A stretch of DNA of 64,000 nt from Aquanectria penicillioides (GCA_003415625.1 PYIU01000003.1:2914001-2978000); one strand, 5' to 3'. Counted from the stretch's first letter, positions 25,701 to 39,981 are shown. Notes: generated by a model from the letters alone, not told the origin. Translations and numbers: made by a program.

Positions 25701-27380
25701 CTGGGGTGGTGAGATAGACGGGATGGAGGTTTGGGAGGGCTGGGACTGGCGACGTGATTGATACGACAGATGGCACATGGCACATGGCGCCGTATCAGGA
25801 TTGACGCTGGGCAGGAGGGATCTCATTACGCGTATCCAGGAGTGCCAGGCCAGTTGGCGCTGCAGGTGTGGCACACAACCCTAGAGAGTTGCATAGAGGG
25901 GGCGGCTTCTGGTTCGTCAGCCAACTCTATGCGGACGAGACTCTCGCTCTATGCGCATGGATGCCAGTCAATCAGAGGCGGCGTCTTGGAGCGGAGCAGG
26001 GGGGTGGTGGGAAGGGAAGGGAAGGGGGAAGGTGAATGTCAGAGCGGCCGTCAGCGTGTCAGACGAGGAGGGCGAGGCAAGGCGGCGAGCGGAGCGAGGA
26101 AGCAGGCGAGTGGGAAAGCGACGCAATGATGAGGTGGGTGAGTGTTTTTTTAATCCATTTCATCCCATTTTGCCATTCTGGCCGTTTCCTGTTTTGCAGT
26201 CTTCGCTTGGCAAGAGATAGTGCGGTTGCCCAAGACGACATGCAATACCTACACAGACAAGACAGGCTTAGCTGACAGAACTCGACAGGAGGCAGACAAT
26301 AGTTGAGCCACAAACGGGGTTGGCCCATACTATGTATGCATACGGTTGTGCCATAGTCTCATAGCCCTTAGTGCATAGGCTGTCCATAGGTACCGGTAGT
26401 CCAGGCCATCATCTACTATGGTAAGCGGCGCCGGCGGAAGCTCGCCAAGTCCCCGGGACTGGCCAATCGGCCAATTAGCGCTAGCTGCCAGACTCCTACC
26501 CAGCCGACCCAACCTACTTAGCCAAGACCATGGGAGGTCTCGATTCCTGCCTCCGTATCCAAGCCCGGCCCAAGATAGCTGCCAGCACAGCACCATCTGG
26601 AAGGAAACCGCCCCCCCGCCCCCAAAGCCCTCCAAAGGGGACCCAAGGGAGACCCTGATGGTGGGTCGGGGGGAGGCCGGAGAGCGCAATAATGGCCCGT
26701 GGAGCACTCTTTTTCGAACGCTTTTTTAACTCTTCGAGTGCTCTTGGAACTTTGGAGCGGGGTGCGTGTCTACAGGGGTCCCATCTTCTCCTGGTGGATA
26801 CAGGAAGACGCGGCCGATGACGCCCACTTTGAACCCCCCCCCCCCCCGGAGGCCCCAAAAAAGCACAATGGCCAAGGCTTCCAGGACGGACTATTAACTC
26901 CCTTCCGAGGGCCGAAGCGTCATGGAGAGTTGAGCGGATGTTCGGCCGTAGAGTTTCCTCTTCTGCTTCGTTCCGTCTTTTTGTCCTCTCTGGAGGGCAG
27001 GTCTTTTTTTTACATCACCGCTCCTTCCGCGTATTCCCACGTCTTAGTCGACATCGTGTGAGGCCTCTTACACGCACTCTCGCATTCGCTCTCGCACTCA
27101 CACACACCCGCGCACACAAAGAGACCTTCTCCGCCCTCCATTTCCGAGCACTTTGGACCCTGGGTCGCGTGAGCAACTTGTCGCCCTCCCGCTCCGCCTC
27201 CCGCTCCGGACCAGCCGGACTAGTTGAGCCTTATTAGCTGTTGACAGCCAGGCCGTCACCGCCAGCGTCTTTTTTTACCGCTTCCTTTGACCTAGGTTCT
27301 TAGATCCTTAGGTTCGTGGCTTTTTTTTTTCTCTCTAGCTTCTAGAGGACCCCCGACCCGAGTATGTGTGTGCGCCTGCC

Positions 27381-29169
<1,789 letters not shown>

Positions 29170-30439
29170 TAGGGCGGCGCAGGATCGGGGGGTGTGGTAC
29201 GACCGCCGCATTGCGTAGGCGGGGGGTTCTTGGAAACCCTTGTTTTTAGATACCCGAGCGTTTTTTTTTTTTCTCACCATATAACGAATTGGCTGCAAGA
29301 CGGCCTGTACTATATATAGATAGACGGCCGAACATTCTCATGATACAATAGACGATATCATTAGTTCGAAATTACCATTTCCCCAAAAACGCCAGTGAAT
29401 TGATCTAGAATGTGAACATGGGGTAGGGGGAGACCAAAAAGGAGCTCCGATCAGTCCTCTTAGGTGGGGAATCACACGAACCATGGGCCCAAGCCCTCAA
29501 AGGATGCAAGTAGGAGCCCCCAGATTTATGGATTATATCGGAGATTTTTTGGAGCCTTCATTGTTCAACAGCGCGAAGGAGTCGGGTCTGTCATGGAAAC
29601 TGTTGTCTGTCATGCATGTGAAGGGGGGAGGAGGCACCACTGTAAAAGGGCCCACACTGCCTATGTCTCGCTTCCATCCGCCTCCCTCTGTGACCCCTCC
29701 TCCTCATGAAGCCATGACACGTCATGATCTCAACAAAGATACTGTTCTCGGAAGACTTCAAAGGTTCTCTCAAAGGCTGGTAATCGAATTAAAGTTCTAA
29801 GCGTAGAAAGACTAGAGAACCTATTAAAGCTCTCGTATCAAGCAGGGGGCGGGGGCGGAGGTAAGGGACGGGACGGGACAGTTTTGGATGGTCGCGTGTG
29901 TCTGGCTTACAGAAGCTGGGGGGGAGGGCAAACGCCAGGCGGCACAGGTACGTAGATACATGATGAACATGCACAGTGAGAAAAGCAAAAGCTTTGGGAC
30001 TCGCCATCAATGTGGAGCCAGCTTCCAAAATCAGACTTGGGGCCTCTCCTTTGAATTGAAAGCCTCACTCGATTTACCAAACGGCCCTGTTCTCTCGTAT
30101 ACATGGTCCTTTCTTTGATCCGATATCCTTCGACCGACCACAATAGCTTGCCCCCCCACCTCACTGAGAAGCTCTCCGTTACACGCATCACCCCGCCCGC
30201 ATGCATACCTACGCACTGGCCATTGAGACCCTCCTCGCCCGCCGCAATCAATTATTACATCACCGTTCCAACTGCCCCAAAACCCTTGCACCCTCCAAAC
30301 CGCCTCCCGCTTCCTCCCGAAAATCCTCCCACCTCTCCCCATCATCCATTCTCCTTCCGTATCCCCTTCGGAGAGACGGGGAGAGACGAATTCAACCTCA
30401 AGCTGCCTCAACGCATCTGCCGCAGCTTCGTGATGAGGC
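29170..30439. other. Intergenic, mannosidase 3' flank and J-protein promoter
   Basis: This 1.3 kb stretch contains no recognised gene. An 11-codon upstream ORF begins at the ATG at 30433, overlaps the J-protein start at 30440 and stops at 30468. It could lower translation if the transcript includes it. Confidence 0.45.
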
Positions 30440-31557
30440 ATGCTGTTGCATCCCGCCTCCCTCCGTAGCCGTTTCCCGCGGCCGCGCGCCTCAATTCCCG
30501 TCTCGCCTCCCGCCGCTGCCTCGCTGCTGCTCCGGTGTCGGGGTCAGCCTCGGCGCGCGTTGCACGACGAGGTTGCGCGCAAGAATCACTATGAGCGTCT
30601 AGGCGTGCGGCATGATGCCTCGCCGGCCGAGATTAAGAAGTATGTGCTCCCCCCTCCCCCCTCGATTGTCCTTCCGTTGAGTGCCCTTCACCCCTCATTG
30701 CTTGACGATGGTTGAGCAATTCTTCGCCGCAAGGTTACATCGAACCCTGGGCAGACAACCGCTGACATTGATTGCGCCCTGACAGATCGTTTTACTCTCT
30801 CTCCAAAACCCACCACCCAGACACGAACCCGTCCAACCCCGGCGCCGCCCAGACCTTCTCCCTCCTCTCCGAGTCTTACACGGTGCTGTCAGACCAGACC
30901 AGCCGCGCCGCCTACGACCGCGACGTCCTCCGTGTCCACCAGAAGCACACGCCGGCCCACGGCCACCCCAATCCGCGCGCCTCGTACCACAGCACGAACC
31001 CGGCCGGCGGCCGCGCCCCCTCCGGTCTAAGCCGCCGTCGTGGCACCTTCAGGGGCCCTCCGCCAAGCTTCTACCGCAGCGGCGGCTGGGGCGACCAGTC
31101 CGAGAAGCGCCGCAAGGCCCATGAGGACTCGACCGGCACGGGGCCCACCGGCGGCGGCGGCGGCAACAGTAGCAGCGGTGCGAGTAATTCCGGACCCGGC
31201 GCCGGGCATACGGCCGGCACCAACCGCAAGCCATGGGCCGATCCCTTTACCTACCAAGAGCGCACCCAAGGCTCGAGGCACGGCGGCATGGGCATCGGCG
31301 AGGACCCATTTGGCCACCAGGAAGAGGTTCCTCACTTTGACAAGCAGGGCCACACGCGGACGCACCGCCGTGAGGACCATCGGCGCTGGCAGAGGGAGCG
31401 ACGAGCCGTAGACGATGATAATATCGAATTCGAACCGCAGGCTAGCATTACCGGTCACTTCTTCATCATCTCGGGGATTCTAGCCGCTACCCTCCTCGCA
31501 CCGCTCGTTTACCTCCAGTTCATGCGGCTGGGTCGCAAAAACAAGGATCGGAATTGA
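30440..31557 (+). CDS. Mitochondrial-type J-domain (Hsp40) protein with C-terminal membrane anchor
   Basis: Two exons, 30440-30639 and 30786-31557, give 323 residues; the 146 bp intron interrupts the J domain at a Lys codon. The N-terminus is Arg/Ser/Ala/Leu-rich and lacks acidic residues for about 40 positions, which fits a mitochondrial presequence. The J domain spans residues 50-112 (NHYERLGVRHDASPAEIKK, then KTHHPDTNPSNP with the essential HPD, then LLSESYTVLSDQTSRAAYD). A Gly/Ser/His-rich linker follows, and one hydrophobic helix near residue 290 (GHFFIISGILAATLLAPLVY) precedes a basic tail. The layout resembles DNAJC4/DNAJC30-like proteins. It should stimulate an Hsp70 at a mitochondrial membrane; the client is unknown. 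The 3' half is very GC-rich. Confidence 0.85.
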
Positions 31558-31954
31558 TGATAAAAAAAACTCAGGACGGGGATTGAAAAAACTTAGGACG
31601 GAGATTGGGCGCACGCACATACAGTCTTGCAAGCATACATATACACACCTTTTTAGAGTTGATATACCTTATTTTCACTTTTTCAATTCTTTTCGTTTTT
31701 GTCGCTAGTTTTATGCTTAAAAAAAAATACTTGGCAGCTACAGGATGGTGGGGGACAATTCATCACGGGTTCCGTTGGATCAATTTTGTACGGAGAAATA
31801 TCATCTTCAAGATTTTTTATTTGTGAGAGATAATCTACATCCGAGACCACCGCAATGCAAGACTGTAAGGTACAAGAGTCGTTGTCTGTGGACGACTCTG
31901 GAAAGGGTGAATCTAGCGGGTGGGTGAAGCTAGAGGTAGGCGGATAGGAGGAGC
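31558..31954. other. Convergent intergenic region, J-protein / VDAC
   Basis: This 0.4 kb AT-rich spacer lies between two 3' ends. A near-direct repeat of about 18 bp (…AACTCAGGACGGGGATTG… then …AACTTAGGACGGAGATTG…) sits at 31568-31606. No gene is visible. Confidence 0.5.
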
Positions 31955-33427
31955 TTAACCCTCGAAGGTGAAGCTGGCACCGAGCTTGTGGGTAGCCTGG
32001 TCGAGCTTCTGGGTGTCGAAGGAGCCACCGAGACCCAGGGTAACGCCCTCGCGGAGGAGAACGTTGTAGGCAAGGGCAGCAATACCACGGTCGTTGATCT
32101 TGACCTTGGCGAAGGAGACGGGGTCAATGCGGTACTTGCTAGCGACCTCGAGGCCGACGGTGTTGCCGGCCTTGGAGTTCCAGGTAGCCTTGGCACCAGC
32201 CTCAACCTGGCTGTTGACCTTGTGGTAGTAAGAGGCAGCGAAGACGCTGAGGTTGTCGGAGGCGGTGATGGCAGCGCTGTACTGGGGAGCAGCGTAGCCG
32301 ACAGCGGCGCTGTAGGCAGTCAGGGCAGCCTTGTTGGCGTCATAGCCGGCGGAGGCACCAGCAAGGAAACCCTCGTGGCCGACAACGGCATCGACGTTAG
32401 CGACGGGACCCTTGAGGAGGTCGAAGAAGGCACGGCCGTGGAAGCCAGGCTGCTTGAAGTGGAGGTTGAACTTGGCGCCCTTGGCAGCGGTGGCGGGCAG
32501 GAAGTTGAAGAGACCCTCAAGCTTGAGGCCCTTGGCGAGGGAGTCGCTGACCTCGAGCTTGGTGTCGAGAGCGTTGGCGGTGTTCCAAGTCTGAGTAAGG
32601 GTCAGGCCTGTGCGCGAATAGAACATTAGCAACTGCGCGTAGCCAGGTTGGAGAACCGTCGCAAACCCGATCGGCCAGCCAGCGCCGGAACCGAGGATTC
32701 GCGAAAGGCTGAGGGAGGGGAGGTTTGCTTTTCTGCGATTGGGATGGGGCTTTTTGGATTTAGGTTTAGGCGGAAGTGATGCTTGGGAGGGAGATGGTGA
32801 CGGAGACGGGGATTGAGCTTGTGACTGTGATGGTGTGGAAAAAGATGAGGAAGACGGTGATGGTGATGCCGTACCGGTAGGCTTGTCGGTGTATTTTCCC
32901 TCAATCTGTGTTATAGTCCCAATTGGGCTCAGGTCAGTCAGAGAAGATAAAAAAGCGAGGCATTGAGGCTCGGGCTGGCTCAGGAAAGCTTAACTAACGA
33001 CAGCAGAGACATCTGCCGTTGTCCGAGAAGCCCCCAAAGTCCCCAAGTCGCTCAGGCTAGCCCGCGGAGCAGATTATCAAGGTGTTTACTCACAGCAGCA
33101 GAGGTGGCCTTCTCGTGGCTGGACTTGCCGGTGACCTTGAAGGCAACGCCGTTGGGGGCGGTGTCCTTGAACTCGAAGGTGGTGGCGGAGAGGTGGTAGA
33201 AATCCTTGTTGAGGAGCTACAAGGAGGCGCGAAGAAAGCGGCCGAGGTCAGCAGATCGGAACCAAAAAAAAATGCAGTGAAAAAGAGAGCTCTCTTGTCG
33301 TCGGGATCTCGGTCACAGCGCGAGCTATGCAGGCGGGCAAAGAGCACCGAGGGGTAGTGGTAGGCAATGAGTAGAAGCTTACATCGTTGGCCGGCTTGGC
33401 AATGTCGGAGAAGGCAGGGACAGACAT
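31955..33427 (-). CDS. POR1: Mitochondrial outer-membrane porin VDAC
   Basis: Four exons, 33427-33383, 33216-33094, 32905-32875 and 32607-31955, sum to 852 nt and exactly 283 residues, the canonical VDAC length. The N-terminus MSVPAFSDIAKPANDLLNKD is the amphipathic helix. The rest is the 19-strand beta-barrel, ending in the eukaryotic porin signature region (…VSFAKVKINDRGIAALAYN…) and THKLGASFTFEG. The third exon is a 31 nt microexon. VDAC passes metabolites and ADP/ATP across the outer membrane. The strong C-ending codon bias fits a highly expressed gene. It is convergent with the J-protein gene. Confidence 0.97.
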
Positions 33428-35977
33428 GATTGCGGTTGTCTTTGGGTTGGATTAGAAGACGGTCGGAAAGGAGATGCAGAGGAGATGGAAGATGATGAAG
33501 GACGAATGGATGGACTTTGGGGGGGGGAGAAGGAAGGAGAAGAAGCAAGGGCGGGCGGGAGATGGGTGAGGAGCCCGGCGAAAATGCTTGGGGCACACGG
33601 GGCGAAGGGTCAATTGACACCGTGGGCAATCTAGCACAGGGTTTGGGGGGAGGAAGGGGTCTCTGTTGCTTGGCTGATCTGTGCTTGGTTGGTTGGGGAA
33701 GAAGCTAGAAGCTAAAGGACCCCCCAAACCGCTTAAACGGGGGTCTCAGAGGTGTGTGCCCTCACTGAAACTCACAAGGCCCACGGGGACAATTGCCCTG
33801 TGCGCGGGGCGCCTAGGCACTGCACGTAGGTAAGTAGGTCGTAGGCGGTAGGCGGTCGGTAGGCATCTAGCGAGGCAGCTGGAGCTATAGCATCCACCAA
33901 GCCCAGCGCCAGTGCCAGTGCCAGTGGGCGAGAGGGCCCGATGACCTCGCGGGGAGGAGGCGGTCGGCTGATGTCGGGGCAACCCACCCGAGCTGGTGGC
34001 CTGGGGAGGGACTTGCAGTGCCGACGGGCTCTCTCTGCCAGCCAGCCCTAGGTAGGTAGGCAAGACAAGGTACCTGCTCTGTGCGCGGGTACGTACCGCA
34101 CCGCACTGCACCGGGTTGGCCTACCTGCGACCTGCTGGGGGTAGCATTGCGGGATGGAGACGTCCCTACCTCATGCCTCGCCTCCAGACTCTAGTCCCCA
34201 AAGAACGGGCCCACGTGGAGGAGCAATTTGACCAGCCATGGGCAACAAGCGGGAAATGAATTGGGCACCCGCGGGTAGTGCAATTGTGTTGTCGTGCTGG
34301 ACATGGACAGTGCATGTCGCGCGCAAGCCTGGTACTTTGGGGCTTCCCTTCTGTGACTACCTAGGTAACTACCTACCTACCTACACGGTCCCCGAGAAGC
34401 AAAGGCATCATGCATTGTTGTAACCCGCTCTCCCTCTCTTTGGCTGCCTCGCCTGTCTGCGTGGCTACCCGGTGAGAATCTTGCACGGGCTGCGGTAACT
34501 GGTAACTGGGGTGATTGTTTTTTTTTTCTTCCTTCTCTTTGGCCGCGCCTCCATGATTTGGGTCGGTACTTGTCGCTTGGCTCCTAGCTCAGTCAATCCT
34601 GGAGTCACTCTGTCAAATCCCAACTCTTTTGGGACTTGCATCGAAGGTTTCTATCACTCCGGAAAGGAAGTGGTACGACAGTCTTGTCATATCGGGGACG
34701 ATTCTGTGCCAGCTAGGCACAGCTGATGGCGCCTCTTTTTCCTTTTTCTCTCAATCTTTTTTTTTTTTTTTTTTTACCCATTGCATCGTTTCTTCTGTCG
34801 CAGTGCGGTAGTAATGCGGAGTACAGCTACCTTACCTTACATTTGTTTGCCTGCTCCCGTACCATCCCGTACCATAAGCGTAGCCCCGCGGTTGACGTGG
34901 TACACGGCAGCGACCTGGGCAGTAATGTACTTTGTCCAGCTCACTCAGGTACCCGGTTCCGACTTGCCGAAGCGGGCGAACGCCCCCCCCCCCCCCCTAC
35001 CCTCTCCCCCGATTCAACATTCAATTCAAGCCCTATTGTCCAATCCCCGTCAACTCGTAAAGAACGCAACGCGATGAGGTCACTCGGCGGCTGTCATGGG
35101 CACTGAGCAACATCTCATAACAGCGTCCATAAACTTTGATATTGCCATCAATTATGCAACTGTCGGCGTTTTGACACAATCTGATGCCCCCATCCCCAGC
35201 CCGCATTTCGTCACCGCATAAACTCTCCAAATGAGCCGAGTCACTAAGGAGGGACACCAACACTAAACGCATCCCGCCGCACCTCGTGACACCCTCTCTT
35301 CCCCAACCCATTGCTTTGCCAACGTCAGGGTCACGTCCCGCCCCATGGCCTCTCGTTCCATATCCCTCTCGTCCGTAGAGACCGCTGTGTCGTGATCCAA
35401 TTCGCTCTGGCTTCGATTTGAGCCCACATGCTCTCTCCACTCTGGTCCTCCTTTAGGCCCTGGGTTTCTTCTCCACGACCACTTTTATTATTGACACCAC
35501 CGTCACACCCTTTTGAGGGCTGCCGCGTGAACGAACTAGATCGGCAGCCCACGTCAACAAGACTCGCCCGCCCATTGGTCCACCGAGGCCGACAGCCAGC
35601 CCTACCGTCACATCGACCGCTACTTGCATTGCATTTCAAGGGACCGACAAGCTGGGGAATGACACCTCATGATGCCTCACATCTCTCACTCACTCACGCC
35701 AGAACTGGACTACGATACGACCAATCGTGCCAACATCTCTCAACTCAACCGCAAGTGTTCATTCTGGAAACTAAAAATCTGCCTCTTTTGAGTTTTCTAG
35801 ATTTCTTTCTCTCTTCTTCCATATCATCATCAATCCAAGCAATACCCAAAGACGCCTTTTCTCTTTCATCCAGGAAAACGGCTCCAGAGACGCTTTTCTT
35901 TAACCCGCCGCAAGTAGATGGAGATAACCAAGGTAAGATACAGGGGGAAACGTGTACGCGATAGCCGTTTCGCTTTT
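33428..35977. other. Long intergenic region, VDAC promoter and asparagine synthetase 3' flank
   Basis: This 2.5 kb gap holds the VDAC promoter on its left. From about 33,820 to 34,390 it is rich in TAGGTA/TACCTA words, and four GCCAGT units occur at 33905-33928. A 17-nt T run lies near 34758-34776 and a C run near 34983-34997. A frame at 35428-35964 (+) is open for 178 codons, but its Ser/Pro/Leu content looks non-coding. Confidence 0.5.
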
Positions 35978-38444
35978 TTAAACCGCGTTCTGGTACTTGG
36001 CGTTGTGAGTCTTGATGGCTCTGTGTAGCAAACAGTTAGCATGGATTCTTCTCTTCACCGCATCTATCTCCTAGGACGTACCGGCCACTGGGGTCCGACT
36101 GCTGGGACCAGGTAGGAGTCCAGCGCATAACGGTTCCGGCGCAAGTAGAGGGGAAGTGCTCGTCGAACATGCATCGGTACCAGTAGCTATAAGTCACTGT
36201 CAGTCACACTTCGGTCTCTTGTCAGTTTGGAATGGAAAACGCACGCCTCCTTGGTGTCAGGAATATCTTCACCCCACTCAGGCTTGGGGTTCTTCATCAT
36301 CTCGTCCGTCACCTGGAGCTCAGCGTTGTCTTTGAGGGCGTCGATCCATCCGTATCCGACACCGTCGGAGAACTGCTCCTTCTGGCGCCAAAGAATTGAG
36401 TCAGGGAGGTAGGGCTTCTCGTCGGGCTCGTCGGTAGTGTCGAAGGCCTTTCGGATAATGTACTTCTCAAGCTTCTCCTTGGTGATCATCTTGTCCGCGG
36501 GGTCAATGTTCATTGAGGTCTCGAGGAACTATCATTTTGATTAGCTTCAAGTCATCTCTCTCATAGTATCTCTCATAGTATCTGTTTGACTTACCTCCTT
36601 GTCCAGGAAGGGCACACGAGCCTCCAGACCCCAGGCAGAAGTCGACTTGTTGGCTCGCAGGCAATCGGCGTAGTGAAGGTTCTTGACTCGGCGGACAGTC
36701 TCCTCGTGGAATGCCTCCTTGTTGGGGGCAGCGTGGAAGTAGAGGTAACCACCGAAGATCTCGTCGCTACCCTCACCACTGAGAACCATCTTGACACCCA
36801 TAGCCTTGATCTTACGGGAAAGGAGGTACATGGGGGTAGAAGCTCGGATGGTGGTGACATCGTAGGTCTCGAGGTGGTAGATGACATCGGAGAGGGCGTT
36901 GAGACCATCCTCAATGGTGAAGGTCATGACGTGATGGCGGGTGCCCAGGAACTTGGCGACCTCGAGGGCAGCCTTGTTGTCAGGGGATCCGGGAAGACCA
37001 ATGGAGAAAGAGTTGAGCTGGGGAAGGTAGGTGACGGTGTCAAGGTGGTCATCCTCGGGATCGATACCGACGAGACCCTCGCCAGTGTCGGGGTTGCTGA
37101 TGACCTCGGAAACGGCATCGGCCTCCAGGGCCTGCTGGCGAAGTCTCAACATCTCGCGCTGAGCAATGGAGGCGACCAAGCTGGAGTCGAGACCACCGGA
37201 CAGGAGGACACCGTAAGGGACCTCAGCCATGAGGCGCTTGCGGACAGCCTTCTCCAAGGCATGTCGGAGGACCTTGTAGTCGACGGGGGTTTGGGGAACC
37301 TTGGCGGGGTCCCACCAAGAGGGGTTGAAGTAGCGAGTGGTCTCGCCGGTCTTGGAGTCGTAGACGTGGCCGGGGGGGAAGGCAATGATCTTGTCACAGA
37401 CGGTGTGCAGGCACTTCAGCTCAGAGGCGAAGTAGACGGTGCCGGGCTGCTTGGAGGACCAACCCTGGTAGAAGGTGGTGATACCGATCGGGTCTCGGGC
37501 GGCAATGGTGCGGTCCTGCTTCTTGTCGTACAGAACAAAGGAGAACATACCATCGAGATGGTTGGGGGCATCGGTTCCGAATTCGGTGTACTGCGAGAGT
37601 CGGTTGTGAGTTTCATGTCCCCGCAAACGGTTTGTGAGTCACTTGAGACCGGGGGGTGCTTCGCAACTTACCAGAGGGATAATGACCTCGCAGTCGGAGG
37701 TGGTCTTGAAGTGGTACTTGCCCTGGAGGTTCTTTCGGATCAGACGGTGGTTGTAGATCTCGCCGTTGACGGCGAGGATGATGGAGTCATCTTCGTTGGT
37801 CAGGGGCTGGGCGCCAGACTCTGCGAGGGATTGTTAGGCGGCGAGAGTCAGGGACGGAGGAGAGTTGAAAGGGGAGACGAATACTCACCAACACCGACAA
37901 TGCTCAGACGCTCATGGCAGAGGACTAACGAGGAGGGTCAACAAGGCAAGACTCGTTAATTTGGGAACCAATTGACCTACTGGTGTGGTTGGCGATGATG
38001 CTTCCGCCTGGGCATGCGACTTAGTATTCTGCCTTCGTTGGAGGGGCATCGGCTCGGCCAAGGAACTTACTCCAATCGGGGCCACGGTGACGAATCCTGC
38101 GACGATCAGGTCAATGATAAGAACGGTGGAGCGGGAGCAGGCGAGGAGGGCACATACTGCTTCGCAAGCTTAAGCGCCGTGGGCTTAAACTTCTGGATGT
38201 CGGGATGACTTCGTCGCGTGCCTGGTTAGTCACAGTTCCGAATGGAGGTTTTTGCGGCGGGGTGTGTGTGCGTTGCGCGGGCGATTTGCGATGGCGGGGT
38301 GATGGACAGTGCCCCTCCAGCTCCAGATCCATGTCGCGAAGCGCAGATGTGCATCGCATGGCAGCGTCACGCAAACCCCGAGAGAATGGGGAGGGGGACG
38401 GGGCGAAAGCAAACTCACCGATGACAAGCAAAGATGCCACACAT
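35978..38444 (-). CDS. ASN1: Asparagine synthetase (glutamine-hydrolysing)
   Basis: Ten exons join to 580 residues: 38444-38419, 38208-38158, 38096-38071, 38007-37981, 37924-37889, 37820-37672, 37590-36595, 36528-36245, 36186-36082 and 36020-35978. The first exon is 26 nt and provides the nucleophile Cys2 (MCGIFACH). The N-terminal class II glutaminase domain shows [19 protein letters not shown] and VNGEIYNH. The synthetase domain shows the ATP-pyrophosphatase loop [19 protein letters not shown] and [19 protein letters not shown]. The C-terminus is [20 protein letters not shown]. It makes asparagine from aspartate, glutamine and ATP in the cytosol. Four of the first five exons are 26-36 nt, so automatic gene calls could easily miss the true N-terminus. 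Confidence 0.95.
36555..36585. repeat. Short direct duplication inside an intron
   Basis: The word TCTCTCATAGTA occurs twice in tandem (16-bp spacing) within the seventh intron of the asparagine synthetase gene, near its acceptor. Each copy contains a CATAG that could serve as an alternative acceptor. Confidence 0.6.
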
Positions 38445-39981
38445 GGTTACGGTCTGCGGAGGACAGGAGGATCAACACCACAAGACGAGACAAAAATAAC
38501 TTTACGGGAGAAGAAGAAGGGGGAGGGTCGGGAGACGGAGAGGGAGAGGGCGCAAGTAGTAGTAGTTAAGAAAAGAGGAGTCATTCAAAACTCCACCAAG
38601 CAAATGGCCCGGCACAAGCAAAAAAAAAAAAGTGGAAGGCTACCGCCGGGTTGTGGTCAGGTCAGTCATTCAGTCACAAATAAGGTCCATCGCAGTTATC
38701 CACCGCTGCGCACTCGGCCGCGCCGGTCATGGCTCCTCATCCCAATGCACACCGGGAGTACGCTGGGTTTACGCCACGGACGCGGCAAACTCTGTGTCAC
38801 TCGCCGCTGATAGCTAGAAGATGCTGGGACATGCTGATAACGGCCATGATTAGACCGGCTCCGGGGGGGGGGGCCATGGCTCTCACACATTCTGAGATTT
38901 TGCCTTCTTGGTGCAAAACCCGCTAATGCTCTGTTCACGTATAAGATGCCGCGGATGGCACAGGCCCGGCCGACTTCGGCTGGTAATTCGGCCACCTCTA
39001 TTGGCCGCTGTCTGAGAGGGCAAAAAAACGCCCTGAGGCACATGGTCACTATCCAAGGTACGAAGTACATAAATGATGCTGGGGCCAGGGCCATCGATAA
39101 GAGCTCTGTCCAACCGTCGTCGTGGGGGAAAGCAAGAGAGACAGCTTGAAGGGATGTGCAGACCAGCCAAAGGCTTTGGCTGCCGCCGCCCCCCCCAAGG
39201 TGCGTAAGGGCCGAGGTGCCTGCACGTACCTAATCGGATTGCGTTTGTCTGACAATGCCATTCCTAACCTCGCAAGAAGAATCCCGTCGTCGGTCGTGGG
39301 GTGAGGCCGCCACAGTCCACGCTCATGACAGATGGGCATTGATGATTCGGACCGTCGCCGAAGACAATTTCAGAATGCTGCAAGTTGTATGCGACTGTAC
39401 GTGTCTGGTTCCATTGCCATCGCCCACATCTACTCCCACACATACACCCACTCAACAAGGGCAACCCAAGCAAGTGATACAGTCATAGCAGAGGTAGCGC
39501 GCGTGCAGTGGGGCCGAAACGTCAAAAGGCAAGCCGGTCAAAGGGTTCCGACAACGCTGGTCGAAATGATTCACCCAGCACGCCGGAACCGGGAACGGGA
39601 CGGGAACCGGGAACGTACCATTGCCTGTGCACGGTGACGAAAAGATCTAAACGAATATGCTTCTTCATAATCAGGACACTCAACTCGGCCGGAGGTCGTT
39701 GCTGTCTTCTACTCTGGTATGGGGGAGGGTGTTGATACACTGACTTCCCATGTCGTATCGTTCCTCTGCCACACCGCATCATGCCATCCATGCCTCTAGC
39801 CCACCGTGAGGCTTGGGAACTGGTCGTCTCATCGCGGTTCTAGTTCATGCAGGCATCTCGATATCCTCAGCCACATTTCAAGCAGTCACTTTTTCGCCTT
39901 GGTATTTCCCAAACGCCATAGCCAGACATCCCTAACAAAGTGTCTAAAGTCTTGCCGCCCCAAGTAGCCCGCCTCGTCACT
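38445..39981. other. Intergenic, asparagine synthetase promoter
   Basis: This 1.5 kb stretch has no recognised exon. It includes an A run at 38619-38630 and a G run at 38864-38873. It should hold the promoter of the asparagine synthetase gene and the 3' flank of UBC9. Confidence 0.5.

Larger units (their letters stand above)
24910..27380. other. Long intergenic region upstream of GH47 mannosidase
   Basis: This 2.5 kb gap lies downstream of UPF1 and upstream of the mannosidase. It holds a GTT trinucleotide tract, a short 10-bp tandem repeat, two adjacent CCAAT boxes at 26463 and 26471, a C run at 26837-26848, and a CT/CA-rich stretch at 27065-27120 that probably belongs to the mannosidase leader. 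No gene is recognised. Confidence 0.5.

Noticed and set aside
27366..27380. Earlier non-ATG start of the mannosidase
   Set aside because: The frame upstream of 27381 would have to begin at GTG; the ATG at 27381 gives a normal type II signal anchor.
31988..32629. 213-codon open frame on the + strand
   Set aside because: It is antisense to VDAC exon 4, and its Gly/Val/Glu/Leu content mirrors codon bias.
34983..34997. C run as a possible telomere- or quadruplex-like element
   Set aside because: It is a single homopolymer without the repeated tracts needed for a quadruplex, and similar runs occur in other gaps; it is likely slippage or an assembly feature.
35428..35964. 178-codon open frame with a possible donor (GGTAAG) near its end
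   Set aside because: It has no domain, a Ser/Pro/Leu-rich bias of non-coding type, and no convincing downstream exon; it ends just beside the 3' end of the asparagine synthetase gene.
36586..37959. 457-codon open frame on the + strand
   Set aside because: It lies exactly antisense to the large asparagine synthetase exons, whose strong C-ending codon bias leaves the opposite strand open. The composition (Gly/Val/Leu repeats) has no domain.
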